Below are positions 1-12,075 of a stretch of DNA of 64,000 nt, one piece after another. Where the stretch lies: assembly GCA_016748015.1 (NCBI GenBank), contig JAAOMT010000226.1, forward strand, positions 124,001-188,000. Reading direction: 5' to 3'. Each line of letters opens with the position of its first letter. The first letter of the stretch is position 1. The stretch comes from Geosiphon pyriformis (lineage: Eukaryota; Glomeromycota; Glomeromycetes; Archaeosporales; Geosiphonaceae). The translations under genes were made by a program, and so were the position numbers. Below the pieces are notes generated by a model, which saw only the letters and a list, made by a program, of their open reading frames with translations, searched no databases and was not told the origin of the DNA.

Positions 1-841
1 AGAAAGATATCAATGTGAAATAGATAAAGATTAAAGGTCATTTTGGTATTTGTGACAATAAAAAAGCTGATGCTATGGCTGGTAATACTACATGCTCTCA
101 GTTTTCCTTGCTGGTGGGAGTACAAAAATGTTTCTTGATGGCTAAGGACATGGTTGTGTTTGGCAATTCTTGGCATTTTATTCAAAACTTGTACAGATCT
201 ATTTGTCATGCTCATTGGGAAGTTGGACTTGGTTGTAATATTGTTCCAAATGCTTTGATTGGAAATATTAACTGGAGAGCCACTTCAAGAGTATAGCATC
301 TTGACTTGCATATGCTTGTGGGGTCTACTAGTCAAAAGTTTTCAGTTCTACATTTGTATCTAATAAAAGCTGTACATCATAACTTCTAGTGGCAGTTAGG
401 AAAAAATTGTATAATAAAAGTTATCCTGGTGTACAATGTTTGCTGTGTGGTAAAGTGGAGCTGCCTGATTATGTTTTTTCATGTGCCTTGAATATTGGTG
501 TTCAGGAGGAGATTTTGGCTAAGGCTTCTGCTTCTTGAATATCTTTGGTAGGAGCTGGTGCTTTGTCTTCTTCTACTGTTTTGTGGTTTCTTGATCTGTG
601 CTTATTAGATATTGGTCTATACTCAATTGTGTGCAAAGGGTTTGTTATGGAGGATTGGTATGTGGAAGCAGCTGGAGTTTTTGATAATAGAAAAGAGACT
701 GTGGGTGTTGTTGTCGATTATGTAAGATGTTTTGTTAAGTTACATTGTTCTAGGATCTGGCTGGTGAGATTTAAGCATAAGGTAGATATAGAAAGAGCTG
801 GTTTGGTCAGGAATGGTGAGTTGGTGTCAGGTCTGACATGG
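1..841 (+). pseudogene. Non-LTR retrotransposon (LINE-like) ORF2, C-terminal part, copy 1
   Basis: This is the C-terminal end of a non-LTR retrotransposon polyprotein that enters from the left edge. From base 3 it reads as the end of an RNase H domain (KGHFGICDNKKADAMAG, where the Asp of NKKAD matches the family's last acidic motif). A stop at 21-23 (TAG) sits where RNase H proteins usually have Trp. The frame shifts once near 387-389 (one base lost). It continues from 407 with a Cys pair (QCLLCGKVELPDYVFSC) and a conserved tail to 841. The coding frame is then cut by LTR element A and resumes at 30213. Damage is light: one frameshift and two stops (TAG at 21-23 and a TGA at 536-538). The family is recognised from the matching second copy at 37200-41283. 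Confidence 0.82.
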
Positions 842-1616
842 TGTTACAAGTAATTATTTGGGGTCTTAAATCAAATAACAAACTCATAACTTGGTGCTCA
901 ATATCTACTCTGATGGCTGATGGTGATAGTATTAGTATGTTGTCTTTATCTGAAGGTTTTGATTGAGAGTCTTTTGTATAATAGACAGAGATTCAATGAT
1001 GAAATAGTTGGTTGGTGAATGGTGTTCCCAATTTTTGTCTTCAGTTTGGTGGCCAGTTTATTTTGGCAGTTGTGCTTTTTTAGTAAGCTATCTGTTAATA
1101 TATATATAATTTTATCCTTATTTCTGGGTCTTTTACCAGACTATCTGTAATGTTAATTACTCAGTGCTTTAATCCTTAACCAGTTAGTATACAACAAGAA
1201 AATCAAGAAAAAGAAAATAAAAAGAAGAAAATAAAGAAATGAGCCAAGACAATATGCAAGTTAGGATCTGTCAATAGCCGTGATCAAGAGCTATTGTTTC
1301 AGTGTGGTTAAGTATCAATTGCTATCAACATGAAATGTTAATAGTGAAGAGTAAGTGGAATGGTAAATAATTATTTATTAATATTTGTGAATAGAAGGTT
1401 GCTTAGATAAAATCTAAACTAAGAAGTCTCTAATGGAAGGATTCTGTTTTTTTACTTTTAACACTACTGCTATATATACATAATTAATGTTCTATGAGAT
1501 TGCTCACATTCCTGAGTGATGTGCTATGATTTCTTGAGCAATGTGCTCATGTACCACATACTATTCACTTATTGGTCTACTATTTCCCTATATCTGTTTT
1601 CTTTTTATGAGTAATA
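842..1616 (-). repeat. 3' LTR of element A
   Basis: 775-bp LTR that starts TGTTACAAG and ends GTAATA (decayed GTAACA) on the plus strand. It aligns with 29334-30208 but is about 100 bp shorter, because the ATTGCT/AGCAAT palindromic array near 1500-1550 has fewer units here. It carries the inverted repeat with stems AATAGC.../GCTATT at 1273-1295 and, next to it, a decayed copy of the CTATCAACA hairpin at 1322-1345. Confidence 0.9.
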
Positions 1617-1631
1617 TTATCTTCTTCTTTT
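1617..1631 (-). other. Polypurine tract of element A
   Basis: On the element's sense strand this is a purine run (AAAAGAAGAAGATAA) directly before the 3' LTR, the position used to prime plus-strand DNA synthesis. It abuts the TAA stop of ORF3. Confidence 0.75.
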
Positions 1632-2296
1632 TAATATTGAGCTCCGTCAAAATCTTCATTCTGAATTAGCTCTAATACTTTTTTTTCTAGTATTGTTTGT
1701 TCAATTTTATTTTTTACGTTTTCTACTTGTATATTGTTCATTCTTCCCCATTAATTAATGGTTATGGTTTCCCATGTCAGAGTGTAACAGTATTTCTGGA
1801 TAGTTCTAAAATATGTTGTGTAGTCAATAAATTGTTCTCACATATAGTGTTGAGTTTGTCTTTTTTTCAATAAATTCTTTAATTTGCTGTATTATGTTTT
1901 GGTTAAATACTCTTTTGAATTTGTTGATATACAACTTCTGAATATTCAACTTTTGACCTAATTAATAGTAGCAGTATAATATTGGAAGTTGTTCTGTCTA
2001 TTGCTTTCAATTCTCTTTTGTAAGTTCTTTTGTTAGTGCCATAATAAGTATTTTTCCAAAAGTGTTTCTTACTTTTTCTATTATGTTATTTGACCAGTTT
2101 TTATTACTCTTTGATATTTGCTAATATGGTGTATTTTTTGTTTTTTTTTTGGTATTTCAATAGCAAATTGTTTGGTTGTTAATGATAATTTCTATTTTTA
2201 ATAATTGTTAACTTAATGCCTGAAATAATTGCTAAGCTATGATGTGAATATGATCTGGTATTTCCATTTTCTTGGTTGCTTTTGTTGTGTATACTG
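1631..2296 (-). pseudogene. ORF3 of element A (conserved post-integrase ORF), decayed
   Basis: Remnant of the extra ORF between integrase and polypurine tract; the better copies are in C and E. It ends with the same GAQY-stop (TAA at 1631-1633). The start codon seen in C, E and F has been lost here (ACA in its place near 2293). Several stops and frame changes break it. I can align its first residues (KMEIPDHIH) and its end. No function is recognisable. Confidence 0.6.
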
Positions 2297-2326
2297 TGTC
2301 TTTATATACTCTTTTATTGTTTGATT

Positions 2327-3710
2327 TTATGTGTTTGGTCCAATGATTATGATTGGTTCCAGATCTCGTGAAATCTCATCTGGTTGGACTAGTATTTGTT
2401 GTACTCCTAATTGTAGAATGTTATTGGTAGATGATGATACTATTTGGTGATATGATTTCAGTCAATCACCATGTGCTGCTTTGGCTAAAATTTTGTTGTC
2501 TCATCTTAGTTTATAAGCTCCATTTCCGAGAATTTCTTCTATGTAAAATAGTCTGTCCTATTTGGGGTCAAATTTTCCACTCCATTGTTTTTTTGCTTTG
2601 GTACGATGTAAAAGTACTTTGTCTTCAATCTTGAATTTAACTGGTTTGTCTGGTAGTTGATTATCATGTCTTTTTTTTTGTTTTTCTTGTGACTTTTGGA
2701 TGTTATCAGCTGCTCTTTGCCATTTATTTTCTAATGTTTCCATTAAGTCATATGTTCTTTTTAGCAATGTTTCCTGAAAATTGTCTTCAGTTATTGGTTC
2801 TGTTAGATAAGTGGTGACTTCCATCTCAACTGGTAATGTTGCTGTTCTACCATATACTAATTCAAATGGTGTTGCTTGTATAGTGTCTTGCTTCATTGTC
2901 CAATAAGCAAATAATACTAATAGTATGAACAAATCCTATTTGTTCTGATTTTCTTGACTGATCTTGGCGATTGCTTTACACAATGTTTTGTTAAACCTCT
3001 CAACTAACCCATTTGTTTGTGGATAGTATGATAATGATAATGGTTTTTTGATTCCAAATCTCTGACTTAATTCTGCTAATGTTCTGTTCACAAAGTAAAT
3101 TCCTTGATCTGATAATAGTTCTTTTGGACATCCATGTTGACAAATCAAATCTTGATGAATGAATTTGGCAACAAATTCTGCATCTGCTCTTTAAATGGCT
3201 TTTGCTTTTGGCTATTTAATGAGATAGTCCATGGCTACTGCAATATATCTGTTGCCTCTGCTGGTGATTGTTAATGGTCTGACTAAGTCAATTCCAATGT
3301 AATCAAATGGTTGTCCCACTTTAATTGGTCTTAATGATTCACTTGGTCTTGTTCCACCTCTTTTCTGACAAACATCACAATTCTGAACATATTAGATGAT
3401 GATTGGATACATTGATGGCCAATAATATCTCTTTCTGATTCTTTTTATGGTTACTTCTTTATAAAAATGTCCTGCTGTTGGGTTTGAGTGCATGTTAAAT
3501 AATATTGTCTCTTTCTCTGGTTCTGTGATTACTCTAATTGGTTGATCTGAATTTTTTCTGTTCTTCTAGAAAAGTATATTTTGATGGTTGATCAAATATT
3601 TTGATTGTTGTTTTATGTTTCTTTGTTCTTTTTGAGATAATTTCTCCTTGAACAATTGGATATTTATATAATATTGAAGTTGTTGGTATTTTTGTATATT
3701 CATCTTTTGT
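2327..3710 (-). pseudogene. Integrase region of element A
   Basis: The zinc-binding N-terminus is visible (HSNPTAGHFYKE, then CDVCQKRG near 3360). The core follows with GIDLVRPL (first Asp), LLSDQGIYFVN (second Asp) and NGLVERFNKT (Glu). The chain KPVKFKIEDKVLLHR is the usual beta-barrel module after the core. The pol frame ends at the TAA at 2327-2329. Stops at former Trp codons break it, for example near 3195 and 3220. Confidence 0.85.
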
Positions 3711-5560
3711 TATATTTTTGGGTTGGAATGTTTTTAGATTTGTCTCATTTGTGACAGTCCGTCAGCATTTCCATTGTCTTTTCTTTTTTTATAATGTACT
3801 GTATAATTAAATGATGAAAGTTCTATTTTCTATCTGGCATGACAATTGTTTGCAAATTCTTGTTTCTGAATTGAAGTCAATTCTTTGTGGTTAGTATACA
3901 CATCAAACTTTTGACTCAAGTATTCCTTCCATTTGATAACAGTCCAATAAATAGCTAAGTGTTCTAGTGCTGGAGTTTCATAGTTCTTTTCAGCTGGACT
4001 TAAGCTTCTACTGGCATAAGCTACTGGATGTTCTTTTCCATTGGGTTTTTTTTGTGAGAGTACTGCTCCCAATGCTTGGCTTAATGCATCAGTGGTAATT
4101 ATAAATAGTTTGCTGTGGTCTGGATACATCAATACTGGAGTTTGGATAAGCTTTTTTCTTAATATATCAAAAGCTTTTTGTTGAGTTTTTGTTCATTCAT
4201 ACTTCATATTCTTTGTTTGGAGTTGGTATAATGGTTGAGCTATTTTGGAAAAGTTCTTAATGAAGCAGTGATAGTATCTGGCAAATCCCAAGAATGCTCT
4301 CAATTCTGTAAGATTATTTGGTACTGGAAAGTTCTTAACAATCTCAATCTTGTCTGGATCTGTTTTTATTCTATCTTTGCTCACCACATGTCCCAAAAAC
4401 TTGAGTTCAATTTTTCCAAAGAAACATTTGGTCACATTTAGCTTTAGTCCAGCTCTTCTTAATCTTTCAAACACTTGTTGAAGATGATACAAATAATCAT
4501 CAAATGTTTTTGAGAATACATTGGTGTCATCCAAGTATACAACTACTGATTTCTATAGTAATCCAGTATAGACAATTTCTATGAGCTGTTGGAATATTGC
4601 TGGAGTGTTCATCAAGCCAAATGGCATGACTTTAAATTCAAAATTTCTCTTTTTTGTGATAAATGCTGTTTTCTCTTTGTCGGCTGGATTTATGACTACT
4701 TGCCAGTAACTACTATCTAAATCCAGTGTTGAGAATCATTTATTTCCTCCAAAAGCATCAAATTCTTGAATCTTTGGAGTTGGATAGCTATCACCTTTAG
4801 TCACTCCATTCAGTTTCTGATAATCCACACAGAAACAGATCTTTCTATTTTTCTTCTGGACTAGTACTACTGGTAATGACTATGGGCTCATTAATGGCTG
4901 AATTAGTCTGTTGTTAAGCATTTGGTTAATTTCTTGATGAATGATCTCATGGCTAGCTGGTGGTACTCTGTATGCTCTTTGTTTAATTGACATTGCATTT
5001 CCAGTTTTGATCTGATGCTGGATGATGTTGGTTCAACCAAATTCATTTTTGATCGCAAAAATGTTATTGAAATTGTTGAGTAACATTTTTAGTTGTATTT
5101 GTTGAAGTGGGTCTAGATTCCCCATGTTTATCTGTTCCAATTGTTTTGGTTGGAGCAGATAACATTCACTTCATCTATAGATGGTTTGTGATGTGATGTC
5201 CACATATCCACAAAGTTGTGGAAAATCTGAAACGTGGTTTGGTGGTTGATCCTCAACTTGAGTGACTAAATATTCAATAATAGTTCCTTTTGGTATTTCG
5301 ATGACTTTTTCAGTTGCTTTATAAATGGGAATTTTGATGTTTTTGGGGTTTTTGGCTGATATGTAGAGATTAGTAAGTCCAATCTCTCCTAATTCACAAA
5401 TGGTGGCTTCTGCTTTAAACAATTAAGCTTAATCCTTTACTTTTCTTTTTATGGCTAACATATACTGGTCATATGATGGAATGGAAATTAATTGATGGGT
5501 TGAGATAATTTCTCTTTTGTCAACAATTTTTTTCTCTGCCATATTGACTGATATGTCTAT
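3711..5560 (-). pseudogene. RT and RNase H region of element A, with preceding linker
   Basis: In coding order: a beta-rich linker (5171-5422), then RT with VPPASHEIIHQEI, FCVDYQKLN, FSTLDLDSSYWQV and VMPFGL, and an intact catalytic YLDD just before 4530. RNase H follows (FIITTDALSQALGAVLS, ALEHLAIYW). The position that is normally the last catalytic Asp (TDHK) reads TNHK. One Leu codon is missing in QEFDAF relative to element C. Stops interrupt the frame at about 4550 and 4740 (former Trp codons). Confidence 0.87.
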
Positions 5561-7202
5561 TCTACTCATTGATTCAAATCTCTGTATCCTCTTGCTGTTA
5601 TACCTAATTTTTCTCTTTTTTCCACTGAAACTAACTGAGCTATTTTTACCAGAGGTAAGAATATTGTCTGTGCTATCTTTTCATTTGGCTTTATAATATA
5701 GGTCTTTTCTGAGTCATTTTGTAGCATGGCAATGATATTTCCTATGTATTCTATATCAATTATTCTTCCTTTGATGTTGATTTTTTTTTTCGCTAAACTA
5801 CTTTTAGATGCTAATTGGACTATAGTTATTGCTAGAATTTTCAGAGCTATTTTGAAATCAATACATGTGTGTGAATTTGGTTCCAATTTGATGGCTTCTT
5901 TTCCTGGATATCTCAGATCAAACCCTATATCAGTATTATGTGTGCATTCTGACATGATACCTTCATTATTATTACTATACCATTTAAGTTCCTGCTCCTT
6001 AGAGAGATCAGGAAGTGCAATGTATATTTTGAGATTGAAATCAGAGTTTAAATTATTAATATTTTCATTGCTATATTGCGCAGAGCTAAAACAGGTGTTT
6101 TCATCATTGTCATTGTCAAAGTTTGAATCGGGATTGAAAACTGATTCCGATTCTATTATGCAGCTGCTAATTGGTTCTTCTTCTGAGATCGTGTAGATCA
6201 TGCATAGTGGTGAATTATAAATGAGGTCACACTCATTACAATATTGAAAGTCATAAGGAATTAAGCAATGTTGACATAACTGAGTATTCAACTGCTTCAA
6301 ACGCTGCTTTTGTTCTTCCCTGGTAGATGCTAGCTCTTAATAATGTTCATGGAATTGTTCTGGATCTAGAAAATTTATGACTGGTTCTGGGTTCCAGTCA
6401 AGTTTTATAGGTTCAGATAGGTTATTTTTAATCGTTTTTATTTCTTCTGGAGTCACTTCTTCAATTTTGACAAGTACCATTTGCCAGATTTCATCATCAT
6501 CATGTGGGCATCTGTCCAGACATTTGATGGCTCATCTCCAAACAGCATCTATGGGCATTTTTTTTTACCCAGTTGCTTATAAGAATCGTGTATTGACATG
6601 ATTTGTTACATGTTCCTTCTCAACCAGGAATGTCATTCCATATTTTTTCGTCCAAAAGAGTTTCTCCACAAGCCAAGCAGGGTTTGTTATCCCATTTTTC
6701 TACTCATTTTGGTCTTTTAAAACATTCAAGGACACATAGGCGACAATAGAATTTGGTTGCTGAAGTATACTCCTCATTGTCACTACAGCAAGCACCCATT
6801 GATGACAATTTCTTACTGCAATTGACACACACCAGTTTTGGATGATGATAAGTAGATTGTTGTGGTGTAGTGTAGGAATTATATGTGGTGGTGTTGGTAG
6901 ATATTAATCCTTTTTCTTTTTTCTTTCTTTTTTTTTTTGTCTTTTCTTTCCATTCTTAAGTTGGTTCTTCTGAGTCGTAGTTGGTTTCCCAGTTTTGGTT
7001 GGCATTCTAGGTAAGTTTTTTTTTCTGCTTTCCTTTGCTGTTGTCATCCCATGAAGGTACTGGCAGCAGCTTATTGTATTCTGTGTCAGCCCAGAAAACT
7101 TGATAGACTTCTCAGGTAGGTTTTTTTTCTTCTTTCTTGAATTCGATGAGTGGTGTTGTCGAGTTAGTGGTCTTGAAATAACCACACATGGCTAATACAT
7201 AT
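5561..7202 (-). pseudogene. Cys-rich zinc-type region and dUTPase-like domain of element A
   Basis: The Cys-rich part (about 6200-6870) shows a CxxC-type start with SSMGACC, then CLACGETLLDE, and a second block LCQHC...YCNECDLIYN. An acidic, Ser/Asn-rich spacer leads into a dUTPase-like fold (5566-6010). Motif 1 is TDIGFDLRYPG, motif 2 ASKSSLA, motif 3 GRIIDIEYIGNI and motif 4 EKIAQTIFLP. Motif 5 is frayed (ARGYRDL instead of RG..GFGST). Element B was inserted at 7202, separating this part from the protease. Confidence 0.78.
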
Positions 7203-8204
7203 TGTTACCAGAGGTTTTTGGTCTCTTTTTTTAAATGTTGTTAATGTTGATTTGCTGTGAATTCACATTTTCAGGAAGTAGTTGGACCTTTAGTAACTGA
7301 ATTTATCTTCAAATTATCTCCTATAATTTGAATTACTGGGCTTATAAGTGGAATAGCCAATTCTTTGCCAGTTACTTTATGTAGTTATGTTGTAGTAAAC
7401 GTCAACTTTTTCTCAGGAATTGCTCATCTGGAAGCTCATTAAAAATGTGTAGTTACTTTGCTGTGAAAGTCAACTCTTCTACAAAAATCTCATTTGTAGG
7501 CTACTCTAATGATTATAATAAGAAAATAAAAGAAATGTAAAAGAAATTGAATTCTGTAAAGGGAAACGTTTTCTATCCAGGCCTGGAGTCACTAACAGTT
7601 TACTGAAATTGGTAGCTAATCAATTTCAAAATGTTAATTGTGTTTTGGAGGTTTTCCAAGTGCAATAATTTAAGGAATTTGGTTTTTTGAATTATTTGAT
7701 ATTTTATTTCTTTTTTGTGTGTAGGAATAGTTCTAAGTAATAAATCTAAAGTAAGATACATTTTCTTGAAAAAAAAAGCTCTTCTTTAATACAACTTGTT
7801 GTAATACTAGTCTATGGACTTGTACTTTTTCTCTTTGCTTAAATTTTGGTGAACTAAAGATACATTTTAATGAACTACAAATTATTTCGCTGAATTATTG
7901 ATTAATTTGGGTGAACTATTCATAATTTTGGTGAATTTTTATAAATTTTGGCGAATTTCTTATAAATTTCGGCAAATTTCTGTAAATTTTGGCAAATTTT
8001 AGAATGTTACAAAGTTCAGGGTATTGTATAATTTGATCATTCTACTTTCTGTCATACTAATTGAATTATTTAATTGAATTGTGATATGTGATAATTGATT
8101 AAATAATAAGTAATAATTTGAAATAATATTAATATACTAATTAATTTATAGAAATTATAAGAGTAATTTTATGCTAATTGATAGCTAAAATTCTACTGGT
8201 AACA
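7203..8204 (-). repeat. 3' LTR of element B
   Basis: 1002-bp LTR, very similar to 25596-26587 (992 bp). It contains an imperfect tandem array with units of about 20 bp (ATTTTGGCGAATTTCTTATA type) around 7890-8006. It is the only LTR family in the window that lacks the AATAGC/GCTATT and CTATCAACA inverted repeats. Confidence 0.93.
7890..8006. repeat. Imperfect ~20-bp tandem array inside the B LTR
   Basis: At least four consecutive units of the form aattttGGYGAAttt(c)ttataa, diverged mainly by transitions. The homologous array in the other B LTR lies at about 26250-26390. Confidence 0.75.
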
Positions 8205-8860
8205 TAATCTCCTCCTCAAGACTGAGCTCCGTCAAAGTCCAAGCACTATCTGTGATATTGAAATAGTGATCCAAAATAATTGAAGTAATCTGATCTGAAA
8301 ATTGTTGAAATTTCAGTTTTGTGAGTTTGCCAATGTATTGGATTTTTATTGGTTGCAGTATTGGATTTTGTAGAACATTTTCACAAGTATTAAACAAATT
8401 ATAAAGTCTAAAAGCTGCTCTAAGTTTGTAGTGAGTATTTGTTAGTCCAGCTGCTGTTTTAAATTCATTGTGAATTTGTTTTTGTATAGCTTCAGGAGTG
8501 AGATTTGTTGCTTCAAGTTCCAGTTTTTGTTCATAAAGTGTCTTTCCAATGTGAAAGTATTTATAGATAGGGGTGTGTTCATTGTTTTGTTTATTGAGAA
8601 GTAGTAGAAGTTTTTGTTACATTGTAGCATTCGGTAAAATGTCAATAGGGACAATTAAAAAATTTTCTTCCAGTGCTTGCTTCAAAAATCTTGGTAACCT
8701 ATTTTCAGAGTGACTTCTTGTTTTTCTTCTATAGGGGTGATAGTTCTGTGGATGATTTACTACTGGGGCTGTGGTTTTTTTCTAAATATAATTAATTTGA
8801 CTTCCATTAATTGTTATGAATAAGTCAGGAAGTGTTTTCAAGGCTAACATTAACTTTTGG
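8185..8860 (-). pseudogene. ORF3 of element B
   Basis: Conserved post-integrase ORF of this LTR family. The last 70 codons (8397-8185) are open. Unlike in the other elements, they run about 20 bases into the LTR before stopping (EEEIMLPVEF), so the purine run GAGGAGGAGA lies inside the coding frame. The segment FHIGKTLYEQKLELEATNL... aligns loosely with YLGQHVNIQNLY in C and E, so ORF3 is shared by two LTR families. Stops occur near 8785 and 8618. Function unknown. Confidence 0.62.
8205..8219 (-). other. Polypurine tract of element B
   Basis: The sense-strand purine run CTTGAGGAGGAGATTA ends at the 3' LTR boundary, in the position expected for the plus-strand primer. Confidence 0.7.
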
Positions 8861-9018
8861 GATATTTGTTAAATATTTTAGGGAATAATAATGATAAAAT
8901 TGACTAATTATGAAAAAGGAGAATAAAGAAAATTATTTTTGGGTATGAGGTTTTTATTTTTTTTATTTTTATTTTTTTTTTGTGTAATTATTTTTTTATT
9001 AAAAAATTATTGTAAAAT

Positions 9019-10350
9019 TTAAGTGTTCAAGTTTGGTTGTTGTTCTATTATAATTATTGGTTCTAAATTTCGGGGAATATCTTTAGGATTAATTAAAGAA
9101 GAATGTGTATCAATTTGTGGAATTAATAGTTCAGGATTGTTTTTGGAATAATAGTGTTTCAATCTGTCTCCATGTGCAACTTTTGCTAGTATTTTGTCAT
9201 CAAATCTTAACTTGTATGATCCATTGCCTAGAATTTCATGGATATAAAATGGTCCATTCCATTGTTTTTCAGCCTTAGTTCTGTATAAGAGAACTTTATT
9301 TTCAACTTTAAATTCGTTGGTAATGGGTGGTAATTTGTTGTCATGTCTTTCTTTTTGTTGAGCTTGAGAATGTTCAATATGAGTTGCTGCTATTCTTTTT
9401 TTTTCTTCCAGTGTACTAAAAAGAGTGTAGGCCCTTTTTTAGAGTGTTTCTTAAAAGTTCTCTTCATTAATTGGTTGCACAGAGTATGTTTCTACTATAA
9501 AATTAATTGGTAATGTTGCTGTTCTTCCATAAATTAAATCAAATGGTGTGTGTTTTGTAGTATCTTGTTTTAGTGTTCTGTATACTAGTAACACTAATGG
9601 AATAAAGATATCTCATTCCTGCTCAAAATCTGTTGAGACTTTGGCTAGAGATTCATACAATGTTCTGTTGAAATGTTCTACAAGTCCATTTGTTTGAGAG
9701 TGATAAGGTAATGATAGAGGTCTTTTGATATTGAATTATTCACAAATTTTTTGTATCAAGTTGTTCACAAAATGTGTTCCTTGATCAGATAAAAGTTCAA
9801 TTGGGCATTCATGTCTACAAATAATGTCTTCATAAATGAAATTTACTACTGATTTTGCATCTGTTTTTTGGATGGCTCTAGCTTCAGGCTATTTGATTTC
9901 CTTGGATTGTGATAGGTAATAGTCTGACTAAATCAATTCCAACTTTGTCAAAAGGTTGTCCAACTTTGATTGGTTTTAAAGGTTCTGTGGGGCAAGTTCC
10001 TCCTCTTTTTTGACAACTATCACAAGATTCTATATATTGTTGAATGTTTTTTGCATGTGAGGCCAAAAATAATGTTCAAGAGTTCTTTGAATTATTCCAT
10101 CTCTTCCCAAGTATGCTGAAAACGGATTTGTGTACAGTTATATAAAATTGTTTCTTTTTCATTCTCTTGTACTAATCTGAGTGATTGGTTTGGATTTTTG
10201 TGATTTTTATAATAGATTTTGTTATGGTGTATAAAATATTGCTTTGATTGGTGTTGTAAATAATGTTTTTTACTTGGAGACCAATTCTCTGACATGGTAA
10301 GAGTCTCCAAATAGTTTTTAAGATTGCTGTAGTTTCTGGGATCCATTGTT
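9019..10350 (-). pseudogene. Integrase region of element B
   Basis: Motifs seen: CDSCQKRGG (zinc module), GIDLVRLLP (first Asp), LLSDQGTHFVN (second Asp), NGLVEHFNRTL (Glu). A deletion of about 36 bp removes the stretch between GNQ and EARAI, which in other copies reads like RYIVVAMDYLTKWP, so the catalytic core is damaged structurally as well as by stops. The frame ends LNT-stop at 9019-9021. Confidence 0.83.
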
Positions 10351-12071
10351 GTTTGGTTATTTTGTTGGTAGGTTGGTAAGTTATGATGGAATTGTTGTTG
10401 GTGTTAGGCTTGTTTCATTCTTAAGAGGCTATCAACATTGGTGTGTAGTTTTCTTGGTTTGTAATATACAATATATCTGTAGTCTGCTAGGAAGTCATTC
10501 CATTAAGACTGTTTGTCACTTTGTTCAGTTTTCTTTTTATTAAGCCATTTGAGGCCAATATTGTCAGTTATTATGTCAAATTCTTTTCCATTCTTCAGGT
10601 ATTGTTAAAAGTGTTTGAGAGCCCAGATGACTGCAGTGGCTTCCAATTCAGTTGAGCCATATTTGAGTTCTGTTGGCTTGAGTGTTCTACTGGCATAAAC
10701 AATAATTTGTTCCTGGCCATTTTCATTCAATTGTGATAAAATGGCACCAAATGCTATGTGTGAAGCATCAATAGCTAATTGAAACCATTTGTTAAAGTCT
10801 GAATAAGCAAGAATTAGGGCTGTTGTCAATTTTGTTTTGAGAGTTTCAAAAGCTTTTTGTTGTTCTTCAGTCCATTTGTATGACACGTTTTTGTTGGTAA
10901 AATAATTGAGTGGTTTGGCAATTTCTGAGAATCCTTTTATGAATTTTCAATAGTAAGAGGCTAATCCTATAAATCCTCTTAGTTCTGTAGTATTTTTGGG
11001 GGTTTAAAAGTTTTTGACAGCACTGATTGTTCCTGGATTTGGTTTGACTCCATCTTTACTAACTATGTGTCCAAGAAAAATCAAGCTTGTTTTTTCAAAG
11101 TGACATTTCTCAATGTTTAACTTTAATTCTGCTTTCCATAATCATTGAAAAACTTCTTGCAGGTGAATAAGGTGGGCTTCAAAGCTTGGTGAGTATATAT
11201 CAATATCATCAAGATAGACAATTATTGATTGCCATAAGAGCCCTTCATATACAACATCTATGAGTCACTGAAATGTTGTTAGTGCATTGCAGAGTTCAAA
11301 AGGCATAACATTAAACTCATAGTTTCCTTCTTGAGTGGTGAATGCTGTTTTGGGTCTATCTTTTGGGTCCATTTCGACTTGCCAGTATCCACTTTCCAGG
11401 TCTAAAGTTGAGAAGAACTTGGCTTTTCCTAGAGCATCTAGCATGTCATCAATTCTTAGAAGAGAGTAGACATCTCCAATTGTAACACTATTCAGTTGTC
11501 TATAATCAACACAAAATCTGATTTTTCCGTTTTTCTTTTTAATTAAAACTACTAGTGAGACCCAAAAACTTCTTGATGGTTGAATCAATCCATTATTGAA
11601 CATTCTTTGGACCTCTTCTCTAATGAATTGGTGGCTGGCAGGTGGCACTTAATAAGCTTGTTGACGTTTTGGTGGAGCATCTTCTGTATGATTTTGATGT
11701 TAAACAATATCCATTTTTCCCAAGTCATTGTTGTCTTTTGCAAATATATCTGCAAATTCAGCTATCAATTGTTTCAATTGTCTTTGTTGTTGAAGTTCTA
11801 AGGAATCCATGTTGATTTGAGAGAGTTTTTCTTCTAAAATGTGGTAGTTTTCAGTAGTGGAAATAATATTTGGATTTGGGAGTAGAGTGTGCTTTACAAT
11901 TTCGATGAAATTAGAGACAATTTGAGAGTTTTTATCTTGAAAGATATTGCTGTGTATAATTCTAATTTCTAATTTGTTTAATAAGACAATAGGGTAATTA
12001 TTGGGGTTGTAGAATATAACTTGAAATTTTTTCATTCTTTTGGGAATATAAACGTTTGGAATTGATATTTC
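10351..12071 (-). pseudogene. RT and RNase H region of element B with upstream linker
   Basis: Linker 12035-11700 (MKKFQVIFYNPNNYPIVLL..., the beta-rich stretch usual before RT in this group). RT 11700-10900: PPASHQFIREEV, FCVDYRQLNSV, FFSTLDLESGYWQVEM, NVMPFELCNA, and an intact YLDD (IVYLDDIDIYS). RNase H 10890-10500: LAIDASHIAFGAILSQ, STELEATAVIWAL, DIITDNIGLKW with both flanking Asp residues kept. Stops are at former Trp or Gln codons. Element C was inserted at 12075, just upstream of the linker. Confidence 0.87.
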
Positions 12072-12075
12072 ATGC

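Noticed and set aside
5726-6196. Long plus-strand open frame opposite the dUTPase/Cys region of A
   Set aside because: It is the antisense of a domain that is recognisable on the minus strand; its residues match nothing and similar antisense frames occur over other copies.
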